This document shows positions 34,949-44,120 of a stretch of 64,000 nt of DNA, piece by piece. Within the stretch, counting starts at the first letter, position 1. Each line of letters starts with the position of its first letter. The position numbers and the translations under genes were made by a program. Origin of the DNA: Marinobacter sp. S0848L (GTDB lineage Bacteria; Pseudomonadota; Gammaproteobacteria; Pseudomonadales; Oleiphilaceae); NCBI RefSeq assembly GCF_023016065.1, contig NZ_JALKAQ010000011.1:1-64000 (forward strand). The letters are read 5' to 3'. Under the pieces are notes generated by a model. That model was not told where the DNA came from, ran no database searches, and saw only the letters and a program-made list of their open reading frames with translations.

Positions 34949-36085
34949 ATGGCTGAAGAGAACGACAACAGTCAGGAGAAAACCGAAGAACCTACCCCCC
35001 GAAGGCTTGAGAAGGCCAAGGAGGATGGTCAGGCTGCCCGTTCGAAAGAACTGGCGACCATGGCGGTGTTGCTTGCCGGGGCGGGTGGTTTGCTGATGTT
35101 TGGCACGCAATTGGCGATTACGTTCGAAGGCATCATGCGGGATGCGTTTGTGATTGAGCGTGCGTCGATTTTTGATACCCGCCATATGAGTGTGCAGTTG
35201 ATTGTTTCGGCCAAAGAGGCCGCTTATGCATTGTCTCCCATTCTGATTCTTCTGCTAATTGCTGCCATTGCCGGTTCGATCGGTATTGGTGGTTTGTTGT
35301 TCAGTGCCAAGGCCATTGCACCGAAAGCCAATCGGATGAACCCGATCAAGGGGTTGGGCCGGATGTTTTCGATGCGTTCGCTGATTGAGCTGGTGAAGGC
35401 GATTGCCAAGGTGGGTTTGGTTTTGGCCATTGCGATCATGATTTTGAATCTTCGCACGGATGATTTGTTGAGCATCGCGGAGGAGCCGGTGGTGCCGGCG
35501 ATGGAGCATGTGTTGTGGACGTTGGGTTGGAGCTTTTTGGTGTTGTCTTGCGCCACGATCATTATTGCGATGATTGATGTGCCGTTTCAGATTTATGACC
35601 ATCAGAAGAAGCTTCGGATGACGAAGCAAGAAGTGAAGGACGAGTATAAGGACTCTGAGGGTAAGCCGGAGGTAAAGGGTAAGATTCGTCAGCTTCAGCG
35701 GGAGATGGCGCAGCGCCGGATGATGCAGGATGTGCCTACGGCGGATGTGGTGATTACGAACCCGACGCATTATGCGGTGGCGTTAAAGTACGATCAGGAT
35801 TCGATGGGGGCGCCGGTGGTGGTCGCTAAGGGTGCTGATGAGGTGGCGTTCAAGATTATGGAGGTGGCCCGGGAGTATAAGGTGGAGGTGTTGCGTACGC
35901 CGCCTTTGACTCGGGCGGTTTATCATAATTCGGAGATTGGTGAGGAGATTCCTGACGGGCTGTATATGGCGATCGCTCAGGTGTTGGCGTATGTGTTTCA
36001 GTTGCGGCAGTTCCGGAAGGGGCATGGGCCTAAGCCTGGGATGCCGGACTTTCCTATTCCGCCGGAGATGCGGCGCGATCTTTGA
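34949..36085 (+). CDS. flhB: Flagellar export switch protein FlhB
   Basis: A 378-residue protein. An N-terminal cytoplasmic stretch (EKTEEPTPRRLEKAKEDGQ) and four membrane helices (about 35-210) lead to a C-terminal domain with the self-cleaving NPTH motif (N271-H274). Cleavage lets FliK switch export from hook to filament proteins. From about 35.35 kb to its end the codons end almost only in G or T, unlike the genes upstream. It is the last gene of the fliL run. Confidence 0.97.
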   Translation: MAEENDNSQEKTEEPTPRRLEKAKEDGQAARSKELATMAVLLAGAGGLLMFGTQLAITFEGIMRDAFVIERASIFDTRHMSVQLIVSAKEAAYALSPILILLLIAAIAGSIGIGGLLFSAKAIAPKANRMNPIKGLGRMFSMRSLIELVKAIAKVGLVLAIAIMILNLRTDDLLSIAEEPVVPAMEHVLWTLGWSFLVLSCATIIIAMIDVPFQIYDHQKKLRMTKQEVKDEYKDSEGKPEVKGKIRQLQREMAQRRMMQDVPTADVVITNPTHYAVALKYDQDSMGAPVVVAKGADEVAFKIMEVAREYKVEVLRTPPLTRAVYHNSEIGEEIPDGLYMAIAQVLAYVFQLRQFRKGHGPKPGMPDFPIPPEMRRDL

Positions 36086-36131
36086 TTTTTCTTACGGGAG
36101 CGGGGCAAAAGTAGCCTGAAAGGTTGGTGCT

Positions 36132-36241
36132 GCGTGGCACTGGGCCGCCCTCCCAAAAACCGCTACGAGCACATCCATGTGCGCTTTTCTCAGGCCATCC
36201 TTGGCCTTCGATATTTTTGGGAGGGCGGCCCAGCGCCACGC
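36132..36241. repeat. Composite palindromic intergenic element
   Basis: Two 28-bp outer arms (36132-36159 and 36214-36241, 27 of 28 positions complementary, core GGGCCGCCCTCCCAAAAA) enclose two perfect small hairpins: GCACAT-CC-ATGTGC (36169-36182) and AGGCCA-TCCT-TGGCCT (36192-36207). The whole folds as a three-way cruciform. It sits between the convergent flhB and uraA genes. It looks like a REP/MITE-like element and may also end transcription from both sides. No second copy was noticed in this window. Confidence 0.75.
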
Positions 36242-36279
36242 TGCTTGGCTGGGCCAGTATAGGAATTACTTCGGACCGC

Positions 36280-37536
36280 TTACTCTGCGCTGCCTTCCTG
36301 CATCCGTGTGCCCCAGGCTTCTTTTTCACCGGGTAGCACCAGGTTCAATGCAATCGCAACAACGGCGCACAGGGCAATGCCTTCCAGTGTTCCCAACACC
36401 ATGTTGCCGATGCCGAAGACCAGTGTCACGCCCACGATAACCAGGTTACGGGACTGGGACAGGTCTACTTGGTGGCGGATCAGGGTGTTCAGGCCGACTA
36501 CAGCGATGGAGCCGAACAGCAGGCACAGGATGCCACCCATGACCGGGACCGGGATGGTCTGCAGGGCTGCGCCGAATTTGCCGACGAAGGCCAGTACGAT
36601 GGCAGTTGCTGCGGCCCACCACATGACTTTCGGGTTGAAGTTGCGGGTCAGCATGACGGCGCCGGTCACTTCGGAGTAGGTGGTGTTGGGTGGTCCGCCG
36701 AGCATGGAGGCGGCGCTGGTGGCCAGGCCGTCGCCGAGCAGGGTGCGGTGCAGGCCGGGTTTTTCCAGGTAGTTTTTGCGGGTGACGTTGCCGATGGCCA
36801 GTACGTCGCCGATGTGTTCGATAGCCGGTGCGATGGCAACCGGGATCATGAACAGGATGGCGCTCCAGCTGAAGGCGGGGGCGACGAAGTTCGGGACGGC
36901 GAACCAGGCGGCTTGCTGGATGGCGGTGGTATCTACGATGCCTGCGAAGGCGGAGAGAATGTAGCCCACGACAATGCCGATCATGATCGGGATCAGGCGG
37001 AAGATGCCTTTAGCCCAGACGGTCATGATGATGGTGACCAGCAGTGAGATCATTGCGATCACCAGTGCGGTGTCTTCGGGGACGAGTTGGGTGCCGCCAT
37101 CGCCGGTACGGCCCGAGGCCATGTGTACGGCGACTGGGGCCAGGCCCAGGCCGATGGTCATGATGACCGGTGCGATAACCACGGGCGGGAGCAGGCGGGT
37201 GACGAAGCCGGTTCCACGCAGGCGGATAACGCCGGAGAGGATGATGTAGAGAATACCTGCGGCCATCAGGCCGCCCAGTGTTTCTTGCAGGCCGAACTGG
37301 CTTTTGGCGGCCATGATCGGAGCAATGAAAGCGAAGGACGAGGCCAGGAATATGGGGATCTGGCCGCCGGTGACGACGTGAAAGATCAGGGTGCCGATGC
37401 CCGCGGTAAACAGCGCTACGTTGGGATCAAGTCCGGTGATCAGTGGCATCAGTACCAGTGCGCCGAAAGCGACCAGTAGCATTTGCGAGCCGGCTATGGC
37501 CTGTTTCCAGGTTGAGTCAGTCGTGATGTCCTGCAT
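36280..37536 (-). CDS. uraA: Uracil permease (NCS2 family)
   Basis: A 418-residue nucleobase:cation symporter-2 protein with about 14 helices. Landmarks are the middle-helix PVAIAPAIEHIGDVLAIGN region (the AxEHxGD motif) and GGPPNTTYSEVTG (NCS2 signature in TM10). It brings uracil in for Upp, encoded 2 bp upstream in the same operon. Third codon positions are strongly C-rich on the coding strand. Confidence 0.93.
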   Translation of the reverse strand: MQDITTDSTWKQAIAGSQMLLVAFGALVLMPLITGLDPNVALFTAGIGTLIFHVVTGGQIPIFLASSFAFIAPIMAAKSQFGLQETLGGLMAAGILYIILSGVIRLRGTGFVTRLLPPVVIAPVIMTIGLGLAPVAVHMASGRTGDGGTQLVPEDTALVIAMISLLVTIIMTVWAKGIFRLIPIMIGIVVGYILSAFAGIVDTTAIQQAAWFAVPNFVAPAFSWSAILFMIPVAIAPAIEHIGDVLAIGNVTRKNYLEKPGLHRTLLGDGLATSAASMLGGPPNTTYSEVTGAVMLTRNFNPKVMWWAAATAIVLAFVGKFGAALQTIPVPVMGGILCLLFGSIAVVGLNTLIRHQVDLSQSRNLVIVGVTLVFGIGNMVLGTLEGIALCAVVAIALNLVLPGEKEAWGTRMQEGSAE

Positions 37537-37538
37537 TC

Positions 37539-38177
37539 TTAAACATCCTTTTGCTTGGTACCGAAGATCTTGTCTCCGGCGTCGCCGAGGCCCGGCAGGA
37601 TGTAGCCTTTTTCGTTCAAGCAGTCATCAACAGACGCGGTGTAGATGGAAACGTCCGGGTGTTTCTCCAACACCTTTTCTATACCTTCCGGTGCAGCAAC
37701 CAGAACCAGTGCGCGGATTTCGGTGCTGCCCGCTTGTTTGAGCAGGTCGATGGTGGAAATCATGGAACCGCCGGTGGCCAGCATCGGGTCGATGATCAGC
37801 GCGGTACGCTGGTCCAGTTCTCCTACCAGTTTTTCCAGATAGGTTTCTGCTTCGAAAGTTTCTTCGTTACGGATCTGACCGACCACGCTGACTCGCGCTA
37901 CAGGAATCAGGCTGAGTACACCATCCAGCATGCCCAAGCCTGCTCTCAAGATGGGGACAATGGTGATCTTTTTACCGTGTATTTGTTCTACCGCCACCGG
38001 CCCGGCCCAGCCGTCGATGGTTTTCTCTTGCAGGGTGAAATCTTTTGTCGCTTCGTAGGTCAGTAGTGCGCCAACTTCTTGAGCCAGTTCACGAAAATTT
38101 TTGGTGCTGATGTCTGAGCGGCGCATTAGGCCGAGCTTGTGTTGGATCAGTGGGTGCTTCACTTCGTGGATAGGCAT
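37539..38177 (-). CDS. upp: Uracil phosphoribosyltransferase
   Basis: A 212-residue enzyme that makes UMP from uracil and PRPP. The N-terminus [19 protein letters not shown] (landmark HPLIQHKLG) is highly conserved and fixes the start at 38177, eight bases after GGTGA. A GTG three codons earlier is less likely. The PRPP loop is [10 protein letters not shown]. It forms an upp-uraA pyrimidine salvage operon. Confidence 0.96.
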   Translation of the reverse strand: MPIHEVKHPLIQHKLGLMRRSDISTKNFRELAQEVGALLTYEATKDFTLQEKTIDGWAGPVAVEQIHGKKITIVPILRAGLGMLDGVLSLIPVARVSVVGQIRNEETFEAETYLEKLVGELDQRTALIIDPMLATGGSMISTIDLLKQAGSTEIRALVLVAAPEGIEKVLEKHPDVSIYTASVDDCLNEKGYILPGLGDAGDKIFGTKQKDV

Positions 38178-38198
38178 CGGGGTCACCTGTGGGTTCGG

Positions 38199-38227
38199 AT
38201 TTTCTGGCTTGGTTTTTGATCAGTCAA
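38199..38227 (-). promoter_or_regulatory. Promoter of upp-uraA
   Basis: On the minus strand TTGACT, a 17-bp spacer and GAAAAT lie 22 bp before the upp ATG. The -35 is near perfect and the -10 is weaker. Confidence 0.5.
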
Positions 38228-38302
38228 ACGGCGAAAGGATACCGTATCCAGGCGCTCACGTCAGGCGATCTGTTGCCTAGAAATCATAAAATTTATACGG
38301 GA

Positions 38303-38318
38303 TGGTACAGATCTTGCG
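38303..38318 (+). promoter_or_regulatory. Sigma54 promoter for flhA
   Basis: TGGTACAGATCTTGCG, with GG and GC ten bases apart, 95 bp before the flhA start. It should drive flhA-flhF-fleN-fliA, as FleQ does in Pseudomonas. Confidence 0.8.
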
Positions 38319-38412
38319 ACACGGTCTGGGTGAAGGGGTATCGCGTCAGATTTCCGACCCGGTGATGACCCAAAATCACCTCAAAGTACAGTGATCCGGA
38401 GAAGCAGGCAGT

Positions 38413-40584
38413 ATGGACAGAGCGTTCGTTCTGAATAACGTCAAAACTCTGACGCGAGGGAATCTCGGTGTCCCGCTGATGCTGATGGGTTTGTTGGGCA
38501 TGATGATTTTGCCCATGCCTGCTTTTTTGCTCGACGTGTTCTTCACTTTCAACATTACGCTGTCGATTGTGATTCTGTTGGTGTGTGTCTACGCGCTGCG
38601 GCCAATGGAGTTTGCTGCCTTTCCAACGGTGTTGTTGGTGGCTACGTTGCTTCGCTTAGGGTTGAACGTCGCATCCACCCGAATCGTTCTTCTCAATGGT
38701 CACGAAGGTGGCGATGCTGCCGGTAAGGTCATCGAGTCGTTCGGTGCGGTATTGATTGGCGGGAACTACGCCGTGGGTCTGGTGGTGTTCGCGATACTGA
38801 TGATCATCAACTTTCTGGTGGTCACCAAAGGTGCTGGCCGGGTATCCGAAGTCAGCGCGCGTTTCACTTTGGATGCCATGCCCGGTAAGCAGATGGCCAT
38901 TGACGCAGACCTGAATGCCGGTTTGGTGAATCAGGAAGAAGCAAAAGCCCGACGATCAGAAATTGCTCAGGAGGCTGATTTTTATGGCTCCATGGACGGT
39001 GCGTCGAAGTTCGTGAAAGGCGATGCGGTTGCCGGTTTGCTGATTCTGGCCATTAACATCATTGGCGGTGTCGCCATCGGTATGGTTCAGCATGGTTTGG
39101 ACTTTACCCTGGCGATGGAGCGGTACGCGTTGCTGACCATCGGTGACGGTCTGGTTGCTCAGATTCCGTCCCTGCTGCTGTCGACGGCGGCCGCGATTAT
39201 GGTCACTCGAGTGACGTCCAGCCAGGATATGGGTGGGCAGATTATTCAGCAGATGTTCAGTGCACCTAAAGCTCTGGGTATCGCCGCGGGAATTCTGATT
39301 TTGCTGGGTCTGATTCCGGGCATGCCCCATGTGGCGTTTCTGGGGCTGGGCTCGCTGGCCGCTGCGGCGGCTTGGTTCGTCTGGAAAAAGCAGAGTCAAA
39401 CGGTTGAGGAAGAGGGTGTGTTTGCAGGGCGTGGCAGTATGCCGGCCAGCGCGGCGCGCCAGGGTGGTGAGGTTATTCCGGATCGAGGCGGTGACGGGCA
39501 GGCTCTGCCGCCGCCCGGCGAAACCCGTGAGTTGGGTTGGGATGATGTCGCGACGGTTGATATTGTGGGCTTGGAAGTGGGCTACCGGCTGATCCCTTTA
39601 GTGGACAAGTCACAGGGTGGTCAGTTGCTCAGCCGTATTAAGGGTGTTCGTAAAAAATTGTCTCAAGACATGGGCTTTTTGATGCCGTCAGTGCATATCC
39701 GGGACAACCTGGACCTGATGCCAAACGTGTATCGGGTTACCCTGATGGGGGTCACCATTGCGGAAGCCGAGATCCATCCTGAGCGTGAGCTGGCTATTGA
39801 TCCGGGGCAGGTGTTTGGAAAGGTCGAGGGCATTGCCGGGAAAGATCCTGCCTTTGGTCTGGATGCCATCTGGATTGAGCCGGAACAGAAAGATCAGGCG
39901 CAAACACTGGGCTATACCGTTGTTGATGCCAGCACCGTGGTTGCGACCCACCTGAATCAGATTCTGCAAAAGCACGCTCATGAGTTAATTGGTCATGACG
40001 AGGCGCAAAAGTGGCTGGATCAGCTTGAAAAGATTTCGCCTAAGCTGGCGGAAGAGCTGGTGCCGACCACCATTTCTATCAGCATTCTGCTTAAGGTGCT
40101 TCAGAACCTGTTAAAAGAAGAAGTGCCGGTTCGAGACATGCGCTCGATCGCCGAAGCCATCGTAAATGTTCATCCAAAGAGCCAGGATCCGAAACTGCTG
40201 ACCACGCTGGCCCGTCAGTCGCTTCGTCGGATGATCGTACAAAGCATTTGTGGCAACGATTCCGAAATTCCGGTGATTACCCTGGACCCGGACTTGGAAC
40301 AAATGTTGCTTAAGTCTGTTCAGCAGAGTCAACAATCCGGCGGACAGGATGATATTGGCATGGTGCTAGAGCCGAACATGGTCGAAAAGCTGCAGCGTTC
40401 ATTGCAAGACAGCGTGCAGCGGCAAGAAATGTTAGGCAAACCAGCCATTCTGTTGGTCTCCGGACCGTTGCGGCCAGGGTTGGCGAAGTTTGCCAGCTAC
40501 GGGGTAGAGCGCTTGCATGTGCTCTCGTACCAAGAGATTCCGGACAACAAACAGATCACGATCGTTGCGTCAGTCGGCCAGTAA
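38413..40584 (+). CDS. flhA: Flagellar export gate protein FlhA
   Basis: A 723-residue protein with about eight membrane helices (residues 20-335) and a large cytoplasmic domain that forms a nonameric ring and docks chaperone-substrate pairs. Landmarks are LRLGLNVASTRIVLL and the FHIPEP-family segment RFTLDAMPGKQMAID (in pieces FTLDAMPGKQM). It is slightly longer than the enterobacterial protein because of the linker near 335-375. It is followed by flhF. Confidence 0.97.
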   Translation: MDRAFVLNNVKTLTRGNLGVPLMLMGLLGMMILPMPAFLLDVFFTFNITLSIVILLVCVYALRPMEFAAFPTVLLVATLLRLGLNVASTRIVLLNGHEGGDAAGKVIESFGAVLIGGNYAVGLVVFAILMIINFLVVTKGAGRVSEVSARFTLDAMPGKQMAIDADLNAGLVNQEEAKARRSEIAQEADFYGSMDGASKFVKGDAVAGLLILAINIIGGVAIGMVQHGLDFTLAMERYALLTIGDGLVAQIPSLLLSTAAAIMVTRVTSSQDMGGQIIQQMFSAPKALGIAAGILILLGLIPGMPHVAFLGLGSLAAAAAWFVWKKQSQTVEEEGVFAGRGSMPASAARQGGEVIPDRGGDGQALPPPGETRELGWDDVATVDIVGLEVGYRLIPLVDKSQGGQLLSRIKGVRKKLSQDMGFLMPSVHIRDNLDLMPNVYRVTLMGVTIAEAEIHPERELAIDPGQVFGKVEGIAGKDPAFGLDAIWIEPEQKDQAQTLGYTVVDASTVVATHLNQILQKHAHELIGHDEAQKWLDQLEKISPKLAEELVPTTISISILLKVLQNLLKEEVPVRDMRSIAEAIVNVHPKSQDPKLLTTLARQSLRRMIVQSICGNDSEIPVITLDPDLEQMLLKSVQQSQQSGGQDDIGMVLEPNMVEKLQRSLQDSVQRQEMLGKPAILLVSGPLRPGLAKFASYGVERLHVLSYQEIPDNKQITIVASVGQ

Positions 40585-40641
40585 AGGTTGCTACCGCAGC
40601 GCAGTCAGCTGAGTTCAGCTCGACGGCAGAGGATGGAAGTT

Positions 40642-41979
40642 ATGAAAGTTAAACGGTTTTTTGCGCAGTCCATGGCCGAGGCCCTGAAGCAGGTCAGTCA
40701 CGAAATGGGACCGGATGCCGTTATTTTGTCCAATCGCCGGGTGGATGGGGGCGTCGAAATTGTGACGGCTCTGGATTATGACGAAAACATGGCTCGCCAA
40801 AGTCTGGGAGACAAAGCGGCAGACGCGACTAACGGTTCCCGTTTGGCGGAAATGCAGGCCGATCAGCATCGCCGTCTGGAAGACGAACTTAGCCGGACGC
40901 GCAGCCGCATTCAGGATGTTCGGGAGAAGCGCGCGGCCGTAGGTGCCCGCTATCCTCAAGTATCCCTGACTAGCGATTCCGACACGGACTGGGATGTGAA
41001 TTCAGGTTTGGCGGAGGGGCCGAAGCCTGAAACGGTTGCGTCAAAGCAGGCTCAAGGTTACTCCGACGAATTGGCCGCCATGAAGGCAGAGATCAGTTCA
41101 TTGCGAGAAATGATGGGGGCGCAACCGGCTCCTGCGTCTGGCTCCAATGAGCCAAATGAACGGGGCGCCAAGAATGCGGTGCAGCAACTTTTGAGCGAGC
41201 GCCTGCAAGAGTTTGGCTTAAGCCCTGATCTGGCAACTTCCGTTGCCCGGCAGCACCGAAGCGGCCGGCTGGAGGAAGGTTGGAAAACGTCCCTGAAAAT
41301 GGTCGCTACCGGTATTCGGACCGGGCGGGATAGCTGGCTGGAATCCGGCGGCGTGTTCGCTCTGGTAGGCCCGACCGGGTCCGGTAAAACGACAACGATT
41401 GGAAAATTGGCCGCGCGTTATGTGTTAGCACACGGGGCGGACAGTTTGGCGCTGGTCACCACAGACCGCTATCGGGTTGCAGCGCACGAACAGCTGTTTG
41501 TATTTGGGCGCATTCTCAATGTGCCGGTGCGGGTGGTTGATGAAAGCCACTCACTGGATGACATTCTGGATGAGCTGTCTGATCGCCATTTGGTGCTGAT
41601 TGATACCGCCGGGCTGACCAGTGCCGACCGGGGGTATCAGGAGCAACTGGCAGAGTTGGTGCGCAGTGATCACAATATTCATACACATTTGGTGGTGTCT
41701 GCAACCAGTCAGCCGCGTATCATGAAATCCGTTTGGCATTGCTATAAGATGGCAAACCTTGCCGGCTGCATCGTGACTAAAATTGACGAGTCGCTTACCT
41801 TGGGCGAATCTCTGGGGTTTGTGATGGAAACCGGCCTTCCGGTCGCATGGTATACCGACGGTCAGAAAATACCGGAAGACTTGCACCGGGCCGAAGCCGC
41901 TCCGCTGGTACGTATGGGGGTAGAGCGCTTGAGGGCGATGCAGCATTCGCAGGACGCTGTAGAAGGTGCCCTGGCATAG
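40642..41979 (+). CDS. flhF: Polar flagellar placement GTPase FlhF
   Basis: A 446-residue SRP-type GTPase. The N-terminal B domain is basic and disordered, followed by the N and G domains with G1 GPTGSGKT (about 243-250), DTAGLT and TKID. It recruits the first flagellar parts to the cell pole. I start at the ATG of MKVKRFF, nine bases after GAGG, because FlhF proteins begin MKVKRF; other frames upstream (TTG at 40588, ATG at 40633) are poorly placed. Confidence 0.94.
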   Translation: MKVKRFFAQSMAEALKQVSHEMGPDAVILSNRRVDGGVEIVTALDYDENMARQSLGDKAADATNGSRLAEMQADQHRRLEDELSRTRSRIQDVREKRAAVGARYPQVSLTSDSDTDWDVNSGLAEGPKPETVASKQAQGYSDELAAMKAEISSLREMMGAQPAPASGSNEPNERGAKNAVQQLLSERLQEFGLSPDLATSVARQHRSGRLEEGWKTSLKMVATGIRTGRDSWLESGGVFALVGPTGSGKTTTIGKLAARYVLAHGADSLALVTTDRYRVAAHEQLFVFGRILNVPVRVVDESHSLDDILDELSDRHLVLIDTAGLTSADRGYQEQLAELVRSDHNIHTHLVVSATSQPRIMKSVWHCYKMANLAGCIVTKIDESLTLGESLGFVMETGLPVAWYTDGQKIPEDLHRAEAAPLVRMGVERLRAMQHSQDAVEGALA

Positions 41980-42041
41980 CCTGAGTGCAACAGTCACCGG
42001 CATAGAACCCGTTATCGACGCAGTAAGAGACAGTAAACAGT

Positions 42042-42854
42042 ATGAACAAACCACATCCGGTTCAGGTTATTGCGGTATCCGGCGGTAAAGGCGGAGTCGG
42101 GAAGAGCAATGTGTCGGTCAATCTGGCAATAGCGTTGGCAGAAAAAGGCCGCCGTGTTGTTGTGCTGGATGCCGACTTGGGGTTGGGCAATCTGGATGTG
42201 TTGCTGGGCGTGACAGCCCATAAAAATCTGCACGATGTTCTTAGTGGCGAGTGTGATCTGAAAGACGTGCTGGTCGATGGCCCGGGTGGAATCAAAATCG
42301 TACCAGCTTCCTCCGGCACCCAGCGTATGACTCAGCTTAGCCCTATGGAACATGCAGGTTTGATCAATGCGTTCAGTGAGCTGGGCGACCAGATCGACGT
42401 GCTGATTGTAGACACCGCCGCCGGTATTTCCGAATCGGTTGTGAGTTTCCTGCGTGCTGCCCAAGAGCTGTTGTTGGTGGTGTGCGATGAGCCGACCTCG
42501 ATCACGGATGTGTACGCACTCATCAAATTAATGAATCGTGATTACGGAACAGATCGCTTTCGGGTGCTTGCCAATCAGGTTCGCAGTGAGGAAGAAGGTA
42601 AGCATTTGTTCGAAAAATTGACGCGAGTAACCGAGCGTTTTCTGGATGTGGCATTACAATATGTGGGTATCCTGCCTTACGACGAAGCGGTGAAGAAAGC
42701 CGTTCAACGTCAACGCGCTGTTCTGGAGGCTTACCCCCGTGCAAAAGCATCTATTGCCGTGCGAGCGTTGGCAGACAAAGTGGATAGCTGGCCACTGCCA
42801 TCTTCTCCTCGAGGTCATCTGGAGTTCTTCGTGGAGCGGCTCGTCGAAGTCTGA
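42042..42854 (+). CDS. fleN: Flagellar number regulator FleN (FlhG)
   Basis: A 270-residue MinD/ParA-type ATPase with a deviant Walker A, GGKGGVGKSN (about residues 14-23), switch I/II motifs VLDADLGLGN and VDTAAG. It antagonises FleQ and limits flagella to one per pole. Located between flhF and fliA as in Pseudomonas and Vibrio. A membrane-targeting C-terminal helix is plausible (LEFFVERLVEV). Confidence 0.95.
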   Translation: MNKPHPVQVIAVSGGKGGVGKSNVSVNLAIALAEKGRRVVVLDADLGLGNLDVLLGVTAHKNLHDVLSGECDLKDVLVDGPGGIKIVPASSGTQRMTQLSPMEHAGLINAFSELGDQIDVLIVDTAAGISESVVSFLRAAQELLLVVCDEPTSITDVYALIKLMNRDYGTDRFRVLANQVRSEEEGKHLFEKLTRVTERFLDVALQYVGILPYDEAVKKAVQRQRAVLEAYPRAKASIAVRALADKVDSWPLPSSPRGHLEFFVERLVEV

Positions 42855-42884
42855 TCTGAATCCAGTCCAATAAAAGCCGGATAC

Positions 42885-43628
42885 ATGACATTGACGAAGA
42901 ATCTGGGAATATATCAACAGGCGGGCGCCCCGAATGCCTCGAGCTTGATCGAGGAGCACGCACCGCTGGTCAAAAAAATAGCCCTGCATTTGATGGCCCG
43001 TTTACCGGCGTCAGTCCAGCTTGAAGACCTGATGCAGGCTGGAATGATCGGCTTGTTGGAAGCGGCTCAGCGTTATGCCGCCGGTAAGGGCGCAACCTTC
43101 GAAACCTATGCGGGTATTCGCATTCGGGGCGCGATGGTTGACGAAATCCGAAAAGGCGACTGGGTGCCTCGTTCCGTGCACCGCAATGCGCGCCGCATCT
43201 CCGCCGCAATCAAAACAGTTGAAGACCGGACCGGCCGGGAAGCTCAGGATGCCGAAGTGGCGGAGGAGCTTGGTGTCGAGTTGTCGGAGTACCACTCGTC
43301 TCTTGCTGACGCCAACAGTGGTCGGTTATTTAGTCTGGATGAGCTCAATGAATCCGGTGAACTGCCGATAGAAGAACAAGAAGCCAGTGACAATCCTCTG
43401 GACGGCATCTCTGCCGGCGCATTTCAGCGCAGTTTGGCCGAAGCGATTGAAGCGCTCCCAGAGAAAGAAAAGTTAGTTTTGAGTTTGTATTATCAGGAAG
43501 AATTGAATCTTAAGGAAATCGGGGCGGTGCTCGGGGTCAGCGAAAGCCGGGTCAGCCAGATTCACAGCCAGGCGGCTTTGCGTCTTCGTGGCCGCTTGTC
43601 AGATTGGCGAGAAAACGGTGATAGCTGA
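42885..43628 (+). CDS. fliA: Flagellar sigma factor FliA (sigma28)
   Basis: A 247-residue RNA polymerase sigma factor of the FliA type, with region 2 (LEDLMQAGMIGLLEAAQRY in pieces EDLMQAGMIGLLEA), region 3 and region 4 (LNLKEIGAVLGVSESRVSQIHSQA in pieces KEIGAVLGVSESRVSQIH). It directs late genes such as flagellin and chemotaxis genes and is held by FlgM (not in window). A candidate sigma28 promoter lies at 49.85 kb. Confidence 0.97.
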   Translation: MTLTKNLGIYQQAGAPNASSLIEEHAPLVKKIALHLMARLPASVQLEDLMQAGMIGLLEAAQRYAAGKGATFETYAGIRIRGAMVDEIRKGDWVPRSVHRNARRISAAIKTVEDRTGREAQDAEVAEELGVELSEYHSSLADANSGRLFSLDELNESGELPIEEQEASDNPLDGISAGAFQRSLAEAIEALPEKEKLVLSLYYQEELNLKEIGAVLGVSESRVSQIHSQAALRLRGRLSDWRENGDS

Positions 43629-43716
43629 CCGGCTGTCGTGCTGAAAAGAATCTTACACAGCCTGCCGGATATCAGCAGGTTGCCCTACATCCGGGTGTTA
43701 TTTACTGGAGGTCCCT

Positions 43717-44100
43717 TTGGACAAGAATATGAAGATACTCATTGTGGACGACTTCTCCACAATGCGAAGAATCATCAAAAACCTGTTGCGTGACCTGGGT
43801 TTTACCAATACCGATGAGGCCGACGATGGCAACACGGCGTTGCCGATGCTCAAGAATGGCCACTACGATTTTCTGGTCACCGACTGGAATATGCCCGGCA
43901 TGTCAGGCTTTGATCTTTTAAAGGCCGTCCGCGCTGATGAAAGCCTGAAGAATTTGCCGGTACTGATGGTCACCGCTGAAGCCAAACGTGACCAGATCGT
44001 CGCCGCGGCCCAGGCCGGAGTGAATGGTTACGTTGTTAAGCCATTTACCGCTGCTGTTCTCAAGGAAAAAATCGAGAAGATTTTTGAACGTATTCAGTAA
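43717..44100 (+). CDS. cheY: Chemotaxis response regulator CheY
   Basis: A single receiver domain of about 127 residues with D11-D12 acidic pair, phospho-acceptor D56 (VTDWNMPG), conserved T in VTAEA and K in VKPF. It binds FliM to switch rotation. The TTG start at 43717 is chosen because GGAGG lies five bases upstream; the ATG of MKILIV at 43729 would have 17 bases to that site, though related proteins are annotated there. Confidence 0.96.
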   Translation: MDKNMKILIVDDFSTMRRIIKNLLRDLGFTNTDEADDGNTALPMLKNGHYDFLVTDWNMPGMSGFDLLKAVRADESLKNLPVLMVTAEAKRDQIVAAAQAGVNGYVVKPFTAAVLKEKIEKIFERIQ

Positions 44101-44120
44101 CCAAAGGTCGGGTAGCTCGC

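Noticed and set aside
35255..35770. Long minus-strand frame rich in histidine and arginine within flhB
   Set aside because: A by-product of the G/T-ending codons of flhB, which remove stops from the opposite strand.
36469..37479. Plus-strand frames of glycine/aspartate-rich protein opposite uraA
   Set aside because: Shadow of the C-ending codons of uraA; no signal for translation and no recognisable motifs.
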